Origin: Marinobacter salinexigens
GTDB taxonomy: Bacteria > Pseudomonadota > Gammaproteobacteria > Pseudomonadales > Oleiphilaceae
DNA: 64,000 nucleotides
NCBI RefSeq assembly: GCF_008370345.1
Contig: NZ_VTUU01000001.1
Coordinates: 854,223-918,222 of the forward strand
Direction: 5' to 3'
The position numbers were made by a program, and so were the translations under genes. The notes below the pieces were generated by a model. The model had not been told where the DNA came from, did no database searches, and saw only the letters and a program-made list of their open reading frames with translations. Positions 19,797 through 28,738 of the stretch are shown here, one piece after another; the stretch's first letter is position 1; every line of letters starts with the position of its first letter.

Positions 19797-20789
19797 TCAG
19801 GGCTTGGTAGCGATTACCGTAGCGCGCTTGGGGCCCGGGTAACCTTCGATGGTCTTGCCGGGGTCGTCCGGGTCCAGGAAGTCCTGCAGTGAATTGAATC
19901 GCATCCAGTCTGTCGAACGCTGTTCCTCGGTCGTGGTTTCCGTAACGTCAACCACCCGGGCATCGCGGTATCCGGTCCGGTCCAGCCAGCGCAGCAGAGT
20001 GTCGCAGCTGGGCAGGAACCAGACATTCCGCATCTGACCGTAACGGTCTTCCGGCATCAGGCTAAAACCTTCAGGTCCATCCACGACGAGGGTTTCCAGA
20101 ACCAGTTCCCCGCCCCGACGCAGTGTGCCCTTAAGCTCGAGCAGATGGTCCAGAGGCGAGCGCCGGTGATACAAAACTCCCATGGAGAAGGTGGTATCAA
20201 AGGCTTCCAGATTTTCCGGCAGGTCTTCCATTCGTATAGGTAGCAGGTCTACCGGGACGTCTCCGGTGTAGCGCTTGACGCTCAGGAACTGGAACATGAA
20301 CAGCAGCCCCGGGTCTATGCCAATAACCCGGTCTGCGCCTTCCCCGAACATTCGCCAGCAGTGATATCCCGAGCCGCACCCTACATCGAGAATTCGTCGA
20401 CCCTGAAGATCCGAAAGATAGGGTGCCACACGGTCCCACTTCCAGTCTGAGTGCCATTCGGTATCGATGTAGGTTTCGAAGAAGTCGAAGGGGCCTTTGC
20501 GCCAGGGCATAAGCCCTCTGAGGCCTTCGTCAAGCTGGTTGCGTTCACTGTCTGACAGTGCCGATGGAGATTGTACGGAGATTGCAGGGCTGTTGAAGTC
20601 AACGCTGGTCCCGGGAATACCGGGGAGCTTTTCAAGAGCTGTCAGCCAGCGCGCCATATCACCGTGCGGGTTGTCGTTAAACCGGCGGGTGAGCTGTTCC
20701 TCCAGAATCTGGACCCAGTCCTGATAGCCGGCGTCGATCAATGACTGAAACAGGGAGGCGAATCGGGATTGCCAGTCGAATGTAGCCAT
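19797..20789 (-). CDS. cmoB: tRNA U34 carboxymethyltransferase CmoB
   Basis: 330 residues. The SAM-type Rossmann motif is ILDVGCGSGYHCWRMFG. RKGPFDFFETYIDTEWHSDW upstream of it and TFSMGVLYHRRSPLDHL are characteristic. CmoB uses carboxy-SAM, made by CmoA, to convert 5-hydroxyuridine-34 to cmo5U in tRNA, widening wobble decoding. It lies 12 bases downstream of cmoA in the same operon. Confidence 0.95.
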   Translation of the reverse strand: MATFDWQSRFASLFQSLIDAGYQDWVQILEEQLTRRFNDNPHGDMARWLTALEKLPGIPGTSVDFNSPAISVQSPSALSDSERNQLDEGLRGLMPWRKGPFDFFETYIDTEWHSDWKWDRVAPYLSDLQGRRILDVGCGSGYHCWRMFGEGADRVIGIDPGLLFMFQFLSVKRYTGDVPVDLLPIRMEDLPENLEAFDTTFSMGVLYHRRSPLDHLLELKGTLRRGGELVLETLVVDGPEGFSLMPEDRYGQMRNVWFLPSCDTLLRWLDRTGYRDARVVDVTETTTEEQRSTDWMRFNSLQDFLDPDDPGKTIEGYPGPKRATVIATKP

Positions 20790-20801
20790 ATTTGAACTGT
20801 T

Positions 20802-21554
20802 CTACTCCGCTTTTATTGCCAGTATGGACACAAAATTGAAGCACTGGTACCAGAGCAGAGCCTGGTCAAACCCGGCCTTCAAGAGGCGCTGCCTGTGGGT
20901 TTCGAGGGTTTCCGGGATGAGTACCTGTTCGATGGCCGCGCGTTTCTGGCTGATTTCCAGGTCTGAATAGCCATTGGCCCGTTTGAATTCGTGGTGAAGG
21001 CGGGTCTGGGTATCCTGTTCCTGCTCGGATTCAAAACGGATCTTTTCGGACAGGATGAGTGCGCCGCCCGGCCGGGTGGCGCCCGCAACACGCTCAAGGA
21101 GCCCCAACCGTTGCGCTGGTGGTACAAATTGCAGTGTGTAGTTCAGCGTAGTGACGGACGCGTTTGAGAGCTCGGTGGTGAGAATATCTTCGCACCGAAG
21201 AGTCACCGGCAGCGGATGATCGTCTAGCGCGACGTAATGTTCACAACGCTCAATCATGGCGCTGGAGTTGTCGACACCAATCAGTTGGCAGTCTGCGTGG
21301 GCAATGCCATGGCGCATGGCGAGGGTCGCTGCGCCGAGCGAGCAGCCAAGATCGTAACAGTTGGTTCCGGGTTGAACGTACTGTTCCGTAATGACCTCAA
21401 TCATCGGGATGACCGTGGTATAGCCCGGTACCGAACGCCGGATCATATCCGGGAACACCCTGGCTACCGACGCATCAAACCGGAAATCCTCCGGGTTACG
21501 CTCGGTGGCAAACAGGCGGTCGGTTAACTGCTCTGGATGTTTCGGATCACTCAT
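20802..21554 (-). CDS. cmoA: carboxy-SAM synthase CmoA
   Basis: 250 residues. The SAM-binding motif is NCYDLGCSLGAATLAMR. RSVPGYTTVIPMIEVI at the N-terminus and the LNYTLQFVPPAQR segment are diagnostic. It makes carboxy-S-adenosylmethionine from SAM and prephenate for CmoB. Its start overlaps the stop of the upstream unknown gene by 8 bases, so the three genes appear to be one transcript. Confidence 0.95.
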   Translation of the reverse strand: MSDPKHPEQLTDRLFATERNPEDFRFDASVARVFPDMIRRSVPGYTTVIPMIEVITEQYVQPGTNCYDLGCSLGAATLAMRHGIAHADCQLIGVDNSSAMIERCEHYVALDDHPLPVTLRCEDILTTELSNASVTTLNYTLQFVPPAQRLGLLERVAGATRPGGALILSEKIRFESEQEQDTQTRLHHEFKRANGYSDLEISQKRAAIEQVLIPETLETHRQRLLKAGFDQALLWYQCFNFVSILAIKAE

Positions 21555-21945
21555 GGGTGGCGTCTTCCGCTATGCTGGCCGCCGATGCCTTTTCGGCCTG
21601 CTGCTCTTCTGCGGGCTCCGCCACTGCCGGAGATCGTCGGTGGCAGCGTACACCGCGGTTTTTGTAATCTACCAGAATGCCCAGGAAGTTGGGGTCTGCA
21701 TCAGCCGCAATGGCCAGGTAGCCGTCTTCGCAGACTGCGTGCAGTTCTGATGATTTGGGAGACATCCGGAATGGCTCATCGGGGTTGATATGAATGGCCT
21801 GGAAATCGCCAACAGGCACAAAATCCTTGTTGTCGGAATGGTCGATTCGGCCGCTGCCCTCCAGCACCAGTACCGTACCGATAACGGCAGCCACTGCGGT
21901 GACAATCAGGCTGCGCACGGTGAATCGGGCTTCATTCTGGCTCAT
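21547..21945 (-). CDS. uncharacterised membrane-anchored protein upstream of cmoA
   Basis: 132 residues and not a family I recognise. A short charged N-terminus is followed by one hydrophobic helix at about residues 12-28 (LIVTAVAAVIGTVLVLEG), so the remaining 100 residues are probably periplasmic. The middle has two cysteines, Cys70 and Cys100, in SELHAVCEDG and NRGVRCHRRS, that could form a disulfide. The C-terminal 25 residues are Ala/Glu-rich low complexity. Codon use matches the neighbours. It overlaps cmoA by 8 bases, which argues that it is a real, translated gene of the cmoA-cmoB operon. Confidence 0.7.
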   Translation of the reverse strand: MSQNEARFTVRSLIVTAVAAVIGTVLVLEGSGRIDHSDNKDFVPVGDFQAIHINPDEPFRMSPKSSELHAVCEDGYLAIAADADPNFLGILVDYKNRGVRCHRRSPAVAEPAEEQQAEKASAASIAEDATHE

Positions 21946-21978
21946 GGGTACCTCTTGATGTTTGGATGTTCCGGGACG

Positions 21979-22995
21979 TCAGTATTGACCTGGAAGTGAT
22001 ATGGCGGGTTCCTGCAAGGCGGACAGTTGTTCCCGCAATGACAGGATCTGGTCGGACCAGAACCGGGGCTGGGCAAACCAGGGGAAAAAGCGTGGGAAAG
22101 CAGGATCATCCCAGCGACGGGCGAGCCAGGCGCAGTGAGCGATTTGCCGGTAGCAGCGAAGGGGCTCGATGAGATGGCGTTCGCGGCGGTTGAAATCCCG
22201 AAACATCTCATAACCTTCAATCAGTTCACCAAGCTGGGCGCCCCGCTCAGTATCCTCTCCGTTCAGCAGCAGCCACATATCCTGAATGACGGGGCCGGTA
22301 CGGCAGTCATCCAGATCGACAAACAGCATTTGCTCATCCCGGCACAGTATGTTGCCGGCGTGACAGTCGCCATGGATTCGCAGGGTTTCGACGGGGCCAG
22401 CTTCATCAATGCGGGCGGCGCAGAGTTGAACAAGGTCTGGTATCAGGCTGTCCCAGGCCGGTCTCAGATCCGTGGGGATCCAGTTTCCCTCCAGCAACTC
22501 CCTATTGTTGCTCTCAATGCCATTGAGCAGCTCGATGGCGGGCCTGTACTCGAATGGCCGTTCCGCGCCGACGTTATGCATCTGGCCAAGCCATTGCCCG
22601 AGTCGATACAGGGTATCGGTTACGCTGGTATCCGGCGCCTGTCCACCCCGTTGCGGGAAAACCGCAAAGAGGAATCCGCCGTGTTCCGCCAGTGTGTCGC
22701 CGGATGGCATCTCGAGCGGGGCAACAACAGGAATATCTGCCGCAAGCAGTTCACGGGTGAAATCGTGCTCTTCCCGGATCTGTGCTTCGCTCCAGCGTCC
22801 GGGGCGATAGAATTTCGCAATGACCGGAGAGGTGTCGTCGAGGCCAATCTGGTAAACCCGGTTCTCGTAGCTGTTGAGTGCGAACAGTCGACCGCTGGCG
22901 GGGAATCCTACGGAGTCCATGGCATCCAGAATGAGATCCGGGGTCAGGGCATCGTAGGGGTGGGATGACGGAGTTAATGGGGCATCGGCTGTCAT
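21979..22995 (-). CDS. srkA: stress response kinase SrkA (YihE/RdoA)
   Basis: 338 residues from the ATG at 22995 (MTADAPLTPSSHPYDAL); the longer frame to 23073 overlaps the upstream gene. It is an aminoglycoside-phosphotransferase-fold Ser/Thr kinase: NSYENRVYQIG and PVIAKFYRPGRWS form the nucleotide lobe, IHGDCHAGNILC is the catalytic loop and FVDLDDC the metal-binding segment. E. coli SrkA limits MazF-dependent death and acts in Cpx-related stress, usually next to dsbA. No dsbA is present here. The start is uncertain by a few codons because no good ribosome-binding site is visible. Confidence 0.9.
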   Translation of the reverse strand: MTADAPLTPSSHPYDALTPDLILDAMDSVGFPASGRLFALNSYENRVYQIGLDDTSPVIAKFYRPGRWSEAQIREEHDFTRELLAADIPVVAPLEMPSGDTLAEHGGFLFAVFPQRGGQAPDTSVTDTLYRLGQWLGQMHNVGAERPFEYRPAIELLNGIESNNRELLEGNWIPTDLRPAWDSLIPDLVQLCAARIDEAGPVETLRIHGDCHAGNILCRDEQMLFVDLDDCRTGPVIQDMWLLLNGEDTERGAQLGELIEGYEMFRDFNRRERHLIEPLRCYRQIAHCAWLARRWDDPAFPRFFPWFAQPRFWSDQILSLREQLSALQEPAISLPGQY

Positions 22996-23006
22996 GGGGG
23001 TCGCTG

Positions 23007-23432
23007 TCAGAGCGCTGCTTCGTATTTGGATCTCATGGATTTCAGATGGTACCAGTTCCTGTCCAGTTCCCATCGAACGCGGTCAATGCCCGGGTCCGAA
23101 AGAACGATCGCGGCAGCCTTTGCCTGCAACTGTGCCAGCTCACGCTCGGCGCGCTGCCAGTCACGATGGTTGTCACCAAGATTCCGCATGCTTGGGAACA
23201 CGGCTTCCAGAGCCTGCTGGGTTGGGGTGCTCAGCGACCGCAGTGAACTCATGATGGCGGTATTGCCTTCCACTCTGAGAACGCGGTGCTGGTATGGATA
23301 GCTGCTGACGACACTATCTGCTTTAAGGCGCTCGTTCAGGCTGATGACTTCAAAGCCTCGCCATCCCAGCCAGCCTACAAACAAAGCGGCTACCACCATC
23401 ACCAGAACAAACTGGCGGCTATCTGACAACAT
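23007..23432 (-). CDS. uncharacterised membrane-anchored protein upstream of srkA
   Basis: 141 residues from ATG 23432 (MLSDSRQFVLVMVVAALF), which has GGGAG 8 nt upstream; an in-frame ATG at 23453 is the alternative. One N-terminal membrane helix at about residues 7-25 is followed by a mainly helical, charged domain with possible coiled coil near ERELAQLQAKAAAIV. I do not recognise the family. It ends 11 bases before the srkA start, so co-expression is likely. Confidence 0.7.
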   Translation of the reverse strand: MLSDSRQFVLVMVVAALFVGWLGWRGFEVISLNERLKADSVVSSYPYQHRVLRVEGNTAIMSSLRSLSTPTQQALEAVFPSMRNLGDNHRDWQRAERELAQLQAKAAAIVLSDPGIDRVRWELDRNWYHLKSMRSKYEAAL

Positions 23433-23574
23433 TTCCCTGGCTCCCGAATCCATTCAAGGCGTCCAGTATACCCTGTATAACGTCCTGAGTAATCTCAGGC
23501 GTGAGGCGTTTGCGCTGTTCCTGTGAGGATCAGTTATGCTTCACGTTCAAGTGTGTATGACGAGGGAGGAAACT

Positions 23575-24684
23575 GTGCCTGGGGATGTCCTGCTAGCGCA
23601 AACCGTGGTAATCGGCGCCGGTGTCGTCGGCTTGGCCGTCGCAAGGACGTTGGCTCAGCGAGGGCAGGAGGTTCTGGTGCTGGAGGCTGGCCCGAGGTTC
23701 GGAGAGGGCACATCCTCCCGGAATAGCGAGGTAATCCATGCCGGGATCTATTATCCGGCAGGCAGCCTGAAGGCACGTATGTGTGTTGAGGGTCGGCAAC
23801 GGTTGTATGACTATTGCGAACGCCGGAAGGTGGGGTACCGCCGTTGTGGTAAATGGATCATCGGATCCGGTGAGTCTCAGCGCGTGGTTCTTGAAGGCAT
23901 CAGGAAAAAGGCGGCGGGCAATGGTGTTCACCTTGAATTCAGGAATCAGAAGGCCGTTGAAGCACAGCTGCCGGGCGTCCATGCCGTGGCAGGGCTTTGG
24001 TCAGCGGAAACCGGAATTGTAGATAGTCATGGGCTGATGCTTTCCCTGCTAGGAGAGCTCCATGATGCGGGTGGGCAATTTGTGTGTGAGGCGCCGGTTG
24101 TTGCCGCCAGTACCGGGCGTGAGGGCCATCGGTTGAGTATTGGTGGTCGTGCCCCATGCACGCTAATCGCTCGCAGGGTAGTGAATTGTGCCGGGCTGGG
24201 CGCTGTGAGGATTGCGCAGGTCTGGGAAGGTTTGCCTGAGCGCCGCACACCTCAGCAATGGCTGGCGAAGGGAGTGTATTTCAGTTACAGCGGGCGCCAT
24301 CCGTTCAGCACACTCGTGTATCCGGTGCCGGAACCCGGTGGCCTGGGTATTCATTTGACTCTGGATCTTGCTGGCCAGGCTCGGTTTGGCCCGGATGTGG
24401 AGTGGATAGAATCCGAAAATTATCATGTGGATCCGGTGCGCTCCGTCGCGTTTGCTGAAGCTGTAGGGCAATGGTGGCCAGGGCTGGATGCGGGTCGGCT
24501 CCAGCCGGCGTATGCAGGTATCCGGCCGAAGCTGTGTGGTCCCGGCGAAGGCCCTGCTGACTTTCGGATTGACGGGCAGGAAGAGCATGGAGTCGAAGGG
24601 CTGGTTAACCTGTTTGGTATCGAATCTCCCGGGCTCACCTCTTGCCTGGCCATTGCTGAACTGGTTGCCGCTAAGCTGGATTAA
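23575..24684 (+). CDS. lhgO: FAD-dependent L-2-hydroxyglutarate oxidase-like protein
   Basis: 369 residues from a GTG at 23575, chosen because GAGGGAGGAA sits 5 nt upstream; in-frame ATGs at 23536 and 23557 have weaker sites. The FAD Rossmann motif is TVVIGAGVVGLAVARTLAQRG, with the second strand acid in VLVLEAGPRFGEG. Features of the DAO/LhgO group are SSRNSEVIHAGIYYPAGSLK, YAGIRPKL and GIESPGLTSCLAIAE. The likely reaction is oxidation of L-2-hydroxyglutarate to 2-oxoglutarate, although a related 2-hydroxyacid is possible. It converges on comF: the two stop codons share the bases TTAA at 24681-24684. Confidence 0.85.
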   Translation: MPGDVLLAQTVVIGAGVVGLAVARTLAQRGQEVLVLEAGPRFGEGTSSRNSEVIHAGIYYPAGSLKARMCVEGRQRLYDYCERRKVGYRRCGKWIIGSGESQRVVLEGIRKKAAGNGVHLEFRNQKAVEAQLPGVHAVAGLWSAETGIVDSHGLMLSLLGELHDAGGQFVCEAPVVAASTGREGHRLSIGGRAPCTLIARRVVNCAGLGAVRIAQVWEGLPERRTPQQWLAKGVYFSYSGRHPFSTLVYPVPEPGGLGIHLTLDLAGQARFGPDVEWIESENYHVDPVRSVAFAEAVGQWWPGLDAGRLQPAYAGIRPKLCGPGEGPADFRIDGQEEHGVEGLVNLFGIESPGLTSCLAIAELVAAKLD

Positions 24685-25373
24685 CCCGGTGTTCGGGCCA
24701 GCGCCCAGACTTCAATCTCTTTTGCGCCGGCATCACGGAGAAGGCTGGCCAGCAGGCGGACGGTTGCACCCGTTGTCACCACGTCATCAACGATAGCCAG
24801 ACGCTCGGGCGCAGGGTTCTCTACCTCGAAGACCCCCTGAAGGTTAGCCAGTCGCTGCTCTCTGTTTAGCCCCTGTTGTGCCATTGCCTGTCTCCGCCGG
24901 TGGACAATCTGGTTATTCACGGGGATGTCCAGCACCCGTCCCAAATGCTCAGCGATGTCCTTCGCCTGATTGAACCCTCGTTTTCGTCTTTTGGATGGCA
25001 GCATCGGGGCGGGGATCAGGCAGTCTGGCCTCGTCGCTTCAGAGGCTTCCAGTTGTTCTGCGAGGAAAGCGCCAAACTCGGTTACCAGGGGGCGGACAAA
25101 CTTTCGCTGCCCATGGTATTTGTATCGGCTGATCATACTGTCGACGGGGTATTGGTAACGCCATGGAATTCGGGAGCGGTCGTAGGGCGGGGGCGCCTTC
25201 AGGCAATCTCCGCACTGCAGCTCCTTGCCCGGAAATGCCAGAGGCAATGCGCAGGTACGGCAACACCAATGATTGGTTGGCAGGTCATCGCGGCATGCGG
25301 GGCACAAGCCGTCCGTGCTGTTTTGAGATAGGCAGGCTACGCAACGTCCGCCTGACCTTTGGGTGTTAACCAT
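24681..25373 (-). CDS. comF: ComF family phosphoribosyltransferase-like protein
   Basis: 230 residues from the ATG at 25373 (MVNTQRSGGRCVACL), which has AAGGAA 5 nt upstream; the longer frame reaches back into the bioB promoter region. An N-terminal double zinc-ribbon (CVACLSQNSTDGLCPACRDD, then CCRTC and CGDC) precedes a PRTase domain with LIPAPMLPSKRRKRGFNQA and the PRPP loop AIVDDVVTTGATV. Relatives (ComF, GntX) take part in DNA uptake or use; the exact reaction is unsettled. It is divergent from bioB, as in Pseudomonas. Confidence 0.9.
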   Translation of the reverse strand: MVNTQRSGGRCVACLSQNSTDGLCPACRDDLPTNHWCCRTCALPLAFPGKELQCGDCLKAPPPYDRSRIPWRYQYPVDSMISRYKYHGQRKFVRPLVTEFGAFLAEQLEASEATRPDCLIPAPMLPSKRRKRGFNQAKDIAEHLGRVLDIPVNNQIVHRRRQAMAQQGLNREQRLANLQGVFEVENPAPERLAIVDDVVTTGATVRLLASLLRDAGAKEIEVWALARTPG

Positions 25374-25387
25374 TATTCCTTTAATGG

Positions 25388-25415
25388 TTGACAGGAAATC
25401 TGGTCCCTTTATCAT
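25388..25415 (+). promoter_or_regulatory. sigma-70-type promoter for bioB
   Basis: TTGACA at 25388-25393 (perfect -35) and TATCAT at 25410-25415 (5 of 6 to TATAAT) are 16 bases apart. The predicted transcription start, near 25422, is about 45 bases before the bioB ATG and just before the candidate BirA operator. Confidence 0.65.
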
Positions 25416-25424
25416 CTGTTTCAT

Positions 25425-25456
25425 CCGTAAACCCAGAGACCGGAAAAGGTTAACAG
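25425..25456 (+). promoter_or_regulatory. candidate BirA operator upstream of bioB
   Basis: CCGTAAACC (25425-25433) and GGTTAACAG (25448-25456) are inverted half-sites 14 bases apart. They match 7 of 9 and 7 of 9 positions of the known BirA consensus halves TTGTAAACC and GGTTTACAA. The position, directly after the predicted start of transcription and before bioB, fits biotin-dependent repression. It is inference from sequence only. Confidence 0.55.
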
Positions 25457-25465
25457 GACTTTCTC

Positions 25466-26539
25466 ATGACCGCTACCCAAGCCGCTGCTGGCGAGATTCG
25501 TCACGACTGGACACTGCAAGACGCTCGCGAACTGTTTGAGCTTCCCTTCAATGATCTTCTGTTCCACGCCCAGACGGTGCATCGGCAGCACTTTGATCCT
25601 AATGAAGTGCAAGTCAGTACCTTGCTTTCCATCAAGACCGGCGCCTGCCCGGAAGACTGCAAGTACTGTCCGCAAAGTGGTCACTACAACACCGGGCTTG
25701 ATAAGGAAAAGCTCCTGGAAATTGAGAAGGTGGTGGCTGAAGCGCGTGTTGCCAGAGAAAAAGGCGCTTCCCGGTTCTGCATGGGGGCTGCCTGGCGTAG
25801 CCCGACCAAAAAAGACATGCCTTATGTGCTGGACATGGTCCGTCAGGTCAAATCCTTGGGTATGGAAACCTGTATGACGCTCGGCATGCTCAAAGAAGAG
25901 CAGGCTCAGGAGCTGGCCGACGCGGGACTGGATTATTACAACCACAACCTTGATACCTCCGAAAAATACTACAGCCACATCATCACCACCCGAACCTACC
26001 AGGACCGTCTCGATACCCTGGATAACGTTCGCAAGGCCGGCATGAAGGTTTGTTGTGGCGGGATTATGGGAATGGGTGAAGATGAGGATGATCGTGTTGG
26101 TCTGCTGGTTCAGCTGGCCAACCTGCCGCATCATCCGGAAAGTGTTCCGGTGAATATGCTGGTCAAGGTCAAGGGAACGCCCATGGAAAACGTGGATGAC
26201 CTGGACCCGTTCGAATTTGTCCGCATCATTGCCGTTGCCCGCATCATGATGCCGGAATCCCACGTTCGCTTATCCGCTGGCCGTGAACAGATGAATGAAC
26301 AGATGCAGGCCCTGTGTTTCATGGCCGGTGCCAACTCCATTTTCTATGGCGAAAAGCTTCTAACGACATCGAACCCCGAGGCCGACGCGGACATGCAGTT
26401 GTTCCGCCGGCTGGGTATCCGACCTGAGCAGCGGGAGCAGTGTGCAACCGAGGAGCAGGAAGAAGAGGCCATTGCGGACGCTGTGGAGTATGAGGCAACC
26501 CGCCACATGTTCTATGACGCTACTCGCGAATCTGCCTGA
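25466..26539 (+). CDS. bioB: biotin synthase
   Basis: 357 residues. The radical-SAM cysteines are in [14 protein letters not shown] (Cys-x3-Cys-x2-Cys); [22 protein letters not shown] and [14 protein letters not shown] are typical of BioB. It inserts sulfur into dethiobiotin, the last step of biotin synthesis. It is the first gene of the bio group and is preceded by a promoter and a candidate BirA box. A family A hairpin separates it from bioF. Confidence 0.96.
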   Translation: MTATQAAAGEIRHDWTLQDARELFELPFNDLLFHAQTVHRQHFDPNEVQVSTLLSIKTGACPEDCKYCPQSGHYNTGLDKEKLLEIEKVVAEARVAREKGASRFCMGAAWRSPTKKDMPYVLDMVRQVKSLGMETCMTLGMLKEEQAQELADAGLDYYNHNLDTSEKYYSHIITTRTYQDRLDTLDNVRKAGMKVCCGGIMGMGEDEDDRVGLLVQLANLPHHPESVPVNMLVKVKGTPMENVDDLDPFEFVRIIAVARIMMPESHVRLSAGREQMNEQMQALCFMAGANSIFYGEKLLTTSNPEADADMQLFRRLGIRPEQREQCATEEQEEEAIADAVEYEATRHMFYDATRESA

Positions 26540-26558
26540 GCCTGATGCATGGGTGCAG

Positions 26559-26668
26559 GTAAAGGCCGGGCGGCTGCTTCCGGAACACGCTACGAGCACA
26601 TCCATGTGCGCTTGTTTCGGGCCGTCCTTGGCCCTCAACAGTTCCGGAAGCAGCCGCCCGGCCTTTAC
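26559..26668 (-). repeat. family A hairpin element, copy A2
   Basis: Perfectly complementary 28-nt arms at 26559-26586 and 26641-26668 flank a 54-nt loop at 26587-26640. Read on the minus strand, the loop aligns without gaps to that of copy A1, including the stretch CAAGCGCACATGGATGTGCT. The arms are unrelated to those of A1 except for the innermost bases (CTTCCGGAAC against CTTCCGAGAA). It occupies the 173-base gap between bioB and bioF, so it is probably transcribed inside the bio mRNA. There is no T-run after it. Confidence 0.9.
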
Positions 26669-26712
26669 TCACATTATTGAGTCGCCTTCAGATATTGGTG
26701 AGGTCGATAGTT

Positions 26713-27888
26713 ATGCGTAATTTTGCCGAAGAAATCGAACAACGAAAGCAGACTGGCCTGTATCGCACTCGTCGGCTTGTGTCCGGGCCGCAGCAACCGG
26801 AGCTGACGGTCAATGGCAAGCCCATGTTGTCATTCTGCAGCAATGACTACCTAGGGCTGGCTAATCATCCGGGAAACCTCGATGCTCTCCGGAACGCACT
26901 GCCTGAAACGGGGCTGGGCGGTGCTGCTTCTCATCTGATTTGCGGGCACCATACTGCTCATCACCAACTGGAAGAACGGCTGGCGGCATTCACCAGGCGC
27001 AGTTCGGCGCTGTTTTTCTCTACCGGTTACATGGCCAATATGGGTGTGATCTCGGCGTTGGCGGCCCGCGGCGATACGATATTTTCCGATCGCCTCAACC
27101 ACGCTTCCATTATTGATGGCTGTATTCTCAGTCGGGCGACTATCCGCCGCTATCCCCACAACGACGTTGCCGCTCTGGAAACCATGCTGGCCAATACGTC
27201 CGGTCACAAGCTGGTGGTTACGGATGGCGTGTTCAGCATGGACGGTGACATGGCTCCGCTGAAAGAGCTAGCGCGGGTGTGCAAGCATTATGACGCTCTG
27301 CTGGTCGTGGATGATGCACATGGTATTGGGGTGCTCGGCCCCGAGGGTCGGGGAAGTATCGCTGAGTGTGGGCTTAGCGAAGACGATGTACCGGTCCTCA
27401 TCGGGACGCTGGGAAAAGCCGTGGGGACCAGTGGTGCTTTTGTGGCTGGCCCAGAGGTGCTGATGGACTATCTGGTACAAAAGGCACGTACTTACATTTA
27501 TACAACCGCTATGCCACCGGCGATTGCAATCGCAACCTGCGCGAGCATTGATCTCATTGAACGGGACAATGCCCGGCGTGATCATCTTGGCAGCCTGATC
27601 TCTGAGTTCCGGGTACGGGCCACGGCCATGGGCTATACGCTGATGGACTCGCGCACACCCATCCAGCCCATAATGGTCGGGGATAACTGGGCTGCAATGG
27701 CGCTCAGTCAGGCGCTCGAAGAGCAGGGGTTGCTGGTGACTGCCATCAGGCCACCGACCGTGCCTGTGGGCGAAGCGCGGCTAAGAGTGACATTCAGTGC
27801 TACTCACAGTTTTGAGGATCTTGAACGCCTTCTGGCTGCATTGAATAGTTGCCGGCATCTGCTGGACAACACGGATCTGGCAGTATGA
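26713..27888 (+). CDS. bioF: 8-amino-7-oxononanoate synthase
   Basis: 391 residues from ATG 26713 (MRNFAEEIEQRKQTGL). It is a PLP alpha-oxoamine synthase: [40 protein letters not shown], and the PLP lysine in GTLGKAVGTSGAF. It joins pimeloyl-ACP and alanine. The stop overlaps the bioC start (ATGA at 27885-27888), so bioC is translationally coupled directly to bioF, without the bioH found here in some Pseudomonas. Confidence 0.95.
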   Translation: MRNFAEEIEQRKQTGLYRTRRLVSGPQQPELTVNGKPMLSFCSNDYLGLANHPGNLDALRNALPETGLGGAASHLICGHHTAHHQLEERLAAFTRRSSALFFSTGYMANMGVISALAARGDTIFSDRLNHASIIDGCILSRATIRRYPHNDVAALETMLANTSGHKLVVTDGVFSMDGDMAPLKELARVCKHYDALLVVDDAHGIGVLGPEGRGSIAECGLSEDDVPVLIGTLGKAVGTSGAFVAGPEVLMDYLVQKARTYIYTTAMPPAIAIATCASIDLIERDNARRDHLGSLISEFRVRATAMGYTLMDSRTPIQPIMVGDNWAAMALSQALEEQGLLVTAIRPPTVPVGEARLRVTFSATHSFEDLERLLAALNSCRHLLDNTDLAV

Positions 27889-28676
27889 TCGCCCTGAAAC
27901 CGGATATTGCCCGTGGTTTCGGTAGTGCGTGTGAAACTTATGAAGGAGTGTCGCGGCTGCAGCGGTTCATGGGCAATACCATGCTGCAGAAGGTTCAGTC
28001 GGGCGCGCAGTCGGTCCTGCCGACCTGCATACTGGATCTGGGATGTGGTACGGGCTGGTTTTCCCGACAGCTGGGAGAGGCCTTTCCTGACGCCGAAATA
28101 ACCGGCATGGATTTGTCGCCCGGTATGATTGCCCATGCCCGGCGAAGTAGTGGGCCGGAGTTCTGCTGGCGGGTGGCAGATGCTGAAAGCATTCCGCTTC
28201 CGGATCAGAGTGTCGACCTGATTTTCAGCAATCTGATGCTGCAGTGGTGCCAGGATCCTCGGGTGGTCTTCCAGGAATGTCAGAGGGTATTGAAACCGGG
28301 TGGCCGTTTGATGATCTCATCCCTGCTGGATGGCACACTCGCTGAGTTACGGCAAGCCTGGTCCGAGGTCGATCCCGGTGTCGAACACGTCAATCAGTTC
28401 CTGTCTGAAAGCGATTTCCGGTCCCGACTGGATGATATTTTGCCGGGCGCTTGTCTTGAGGTGCGGACGCTGCAATTGCCGTATGAAAGCCCTCAGGATC
28501 TTGCCAGTGAGCTCAAGAATCTGGGCGCGGGCTACAAAAGTGAGCAACGGCGCAAGTCGGTGACGGGGCCGGGGCGATGGCGGAAAATGTGCCGGCGCTA
28601 TCCGATCCAGCCCGACGGACGGGTGCTGGCCAGTTATGAGGCCGCCTGGGTTTACTGGGAAACGGCATCTTTGTAA
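27885..28676 (+). CDS. bioC: malonyl-ACP O-methyltransferase BioC
   Basis: 263 residues from ATG 27885 (MIALKPDIARGFGSAC). The SAM motif is ILDLGCGTGWFSRQLG, followed by MDLSPGMIAHAR and DLIFSNLMLQWCQD, which is typical of BioC. It methylates malonyl-ACP so that fatty acid synthase can build the pimeloyl chain. The methyl ester must later be removed by a BioH-type esterase, and none is encoded in this cluster. Confidence 0.93.
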   Translation: MIALKPDIARGFGSACETYEGVSRLQRFMGNTMLQKVQSGAQSVLPTCILDLGCGTGWFSRQLGEAFPDAEITGMDLSPGMIAHARRSSGPEFCWRVADAESIPLPDQSVDLIFSNLMLQWCQDPRVVFQECQRVLKPGGRLMISSLLDGTLAELRQAWSEVDPGVEHVNQFLSESDFRSRLDDILPGACLEVRTLQLPYESPQDLASELKNLGAGYKSEQRRKSVTGPGRWRKMCRRYPIQPDGRVLASYEAAWVYWETASL

Positions 28677-28738
28677 CACGCTTTTATATCTGTTGAAGGC
28701 ATCTGTTAACGGCGACTCTGCCGGGGATATTGTTGAGC

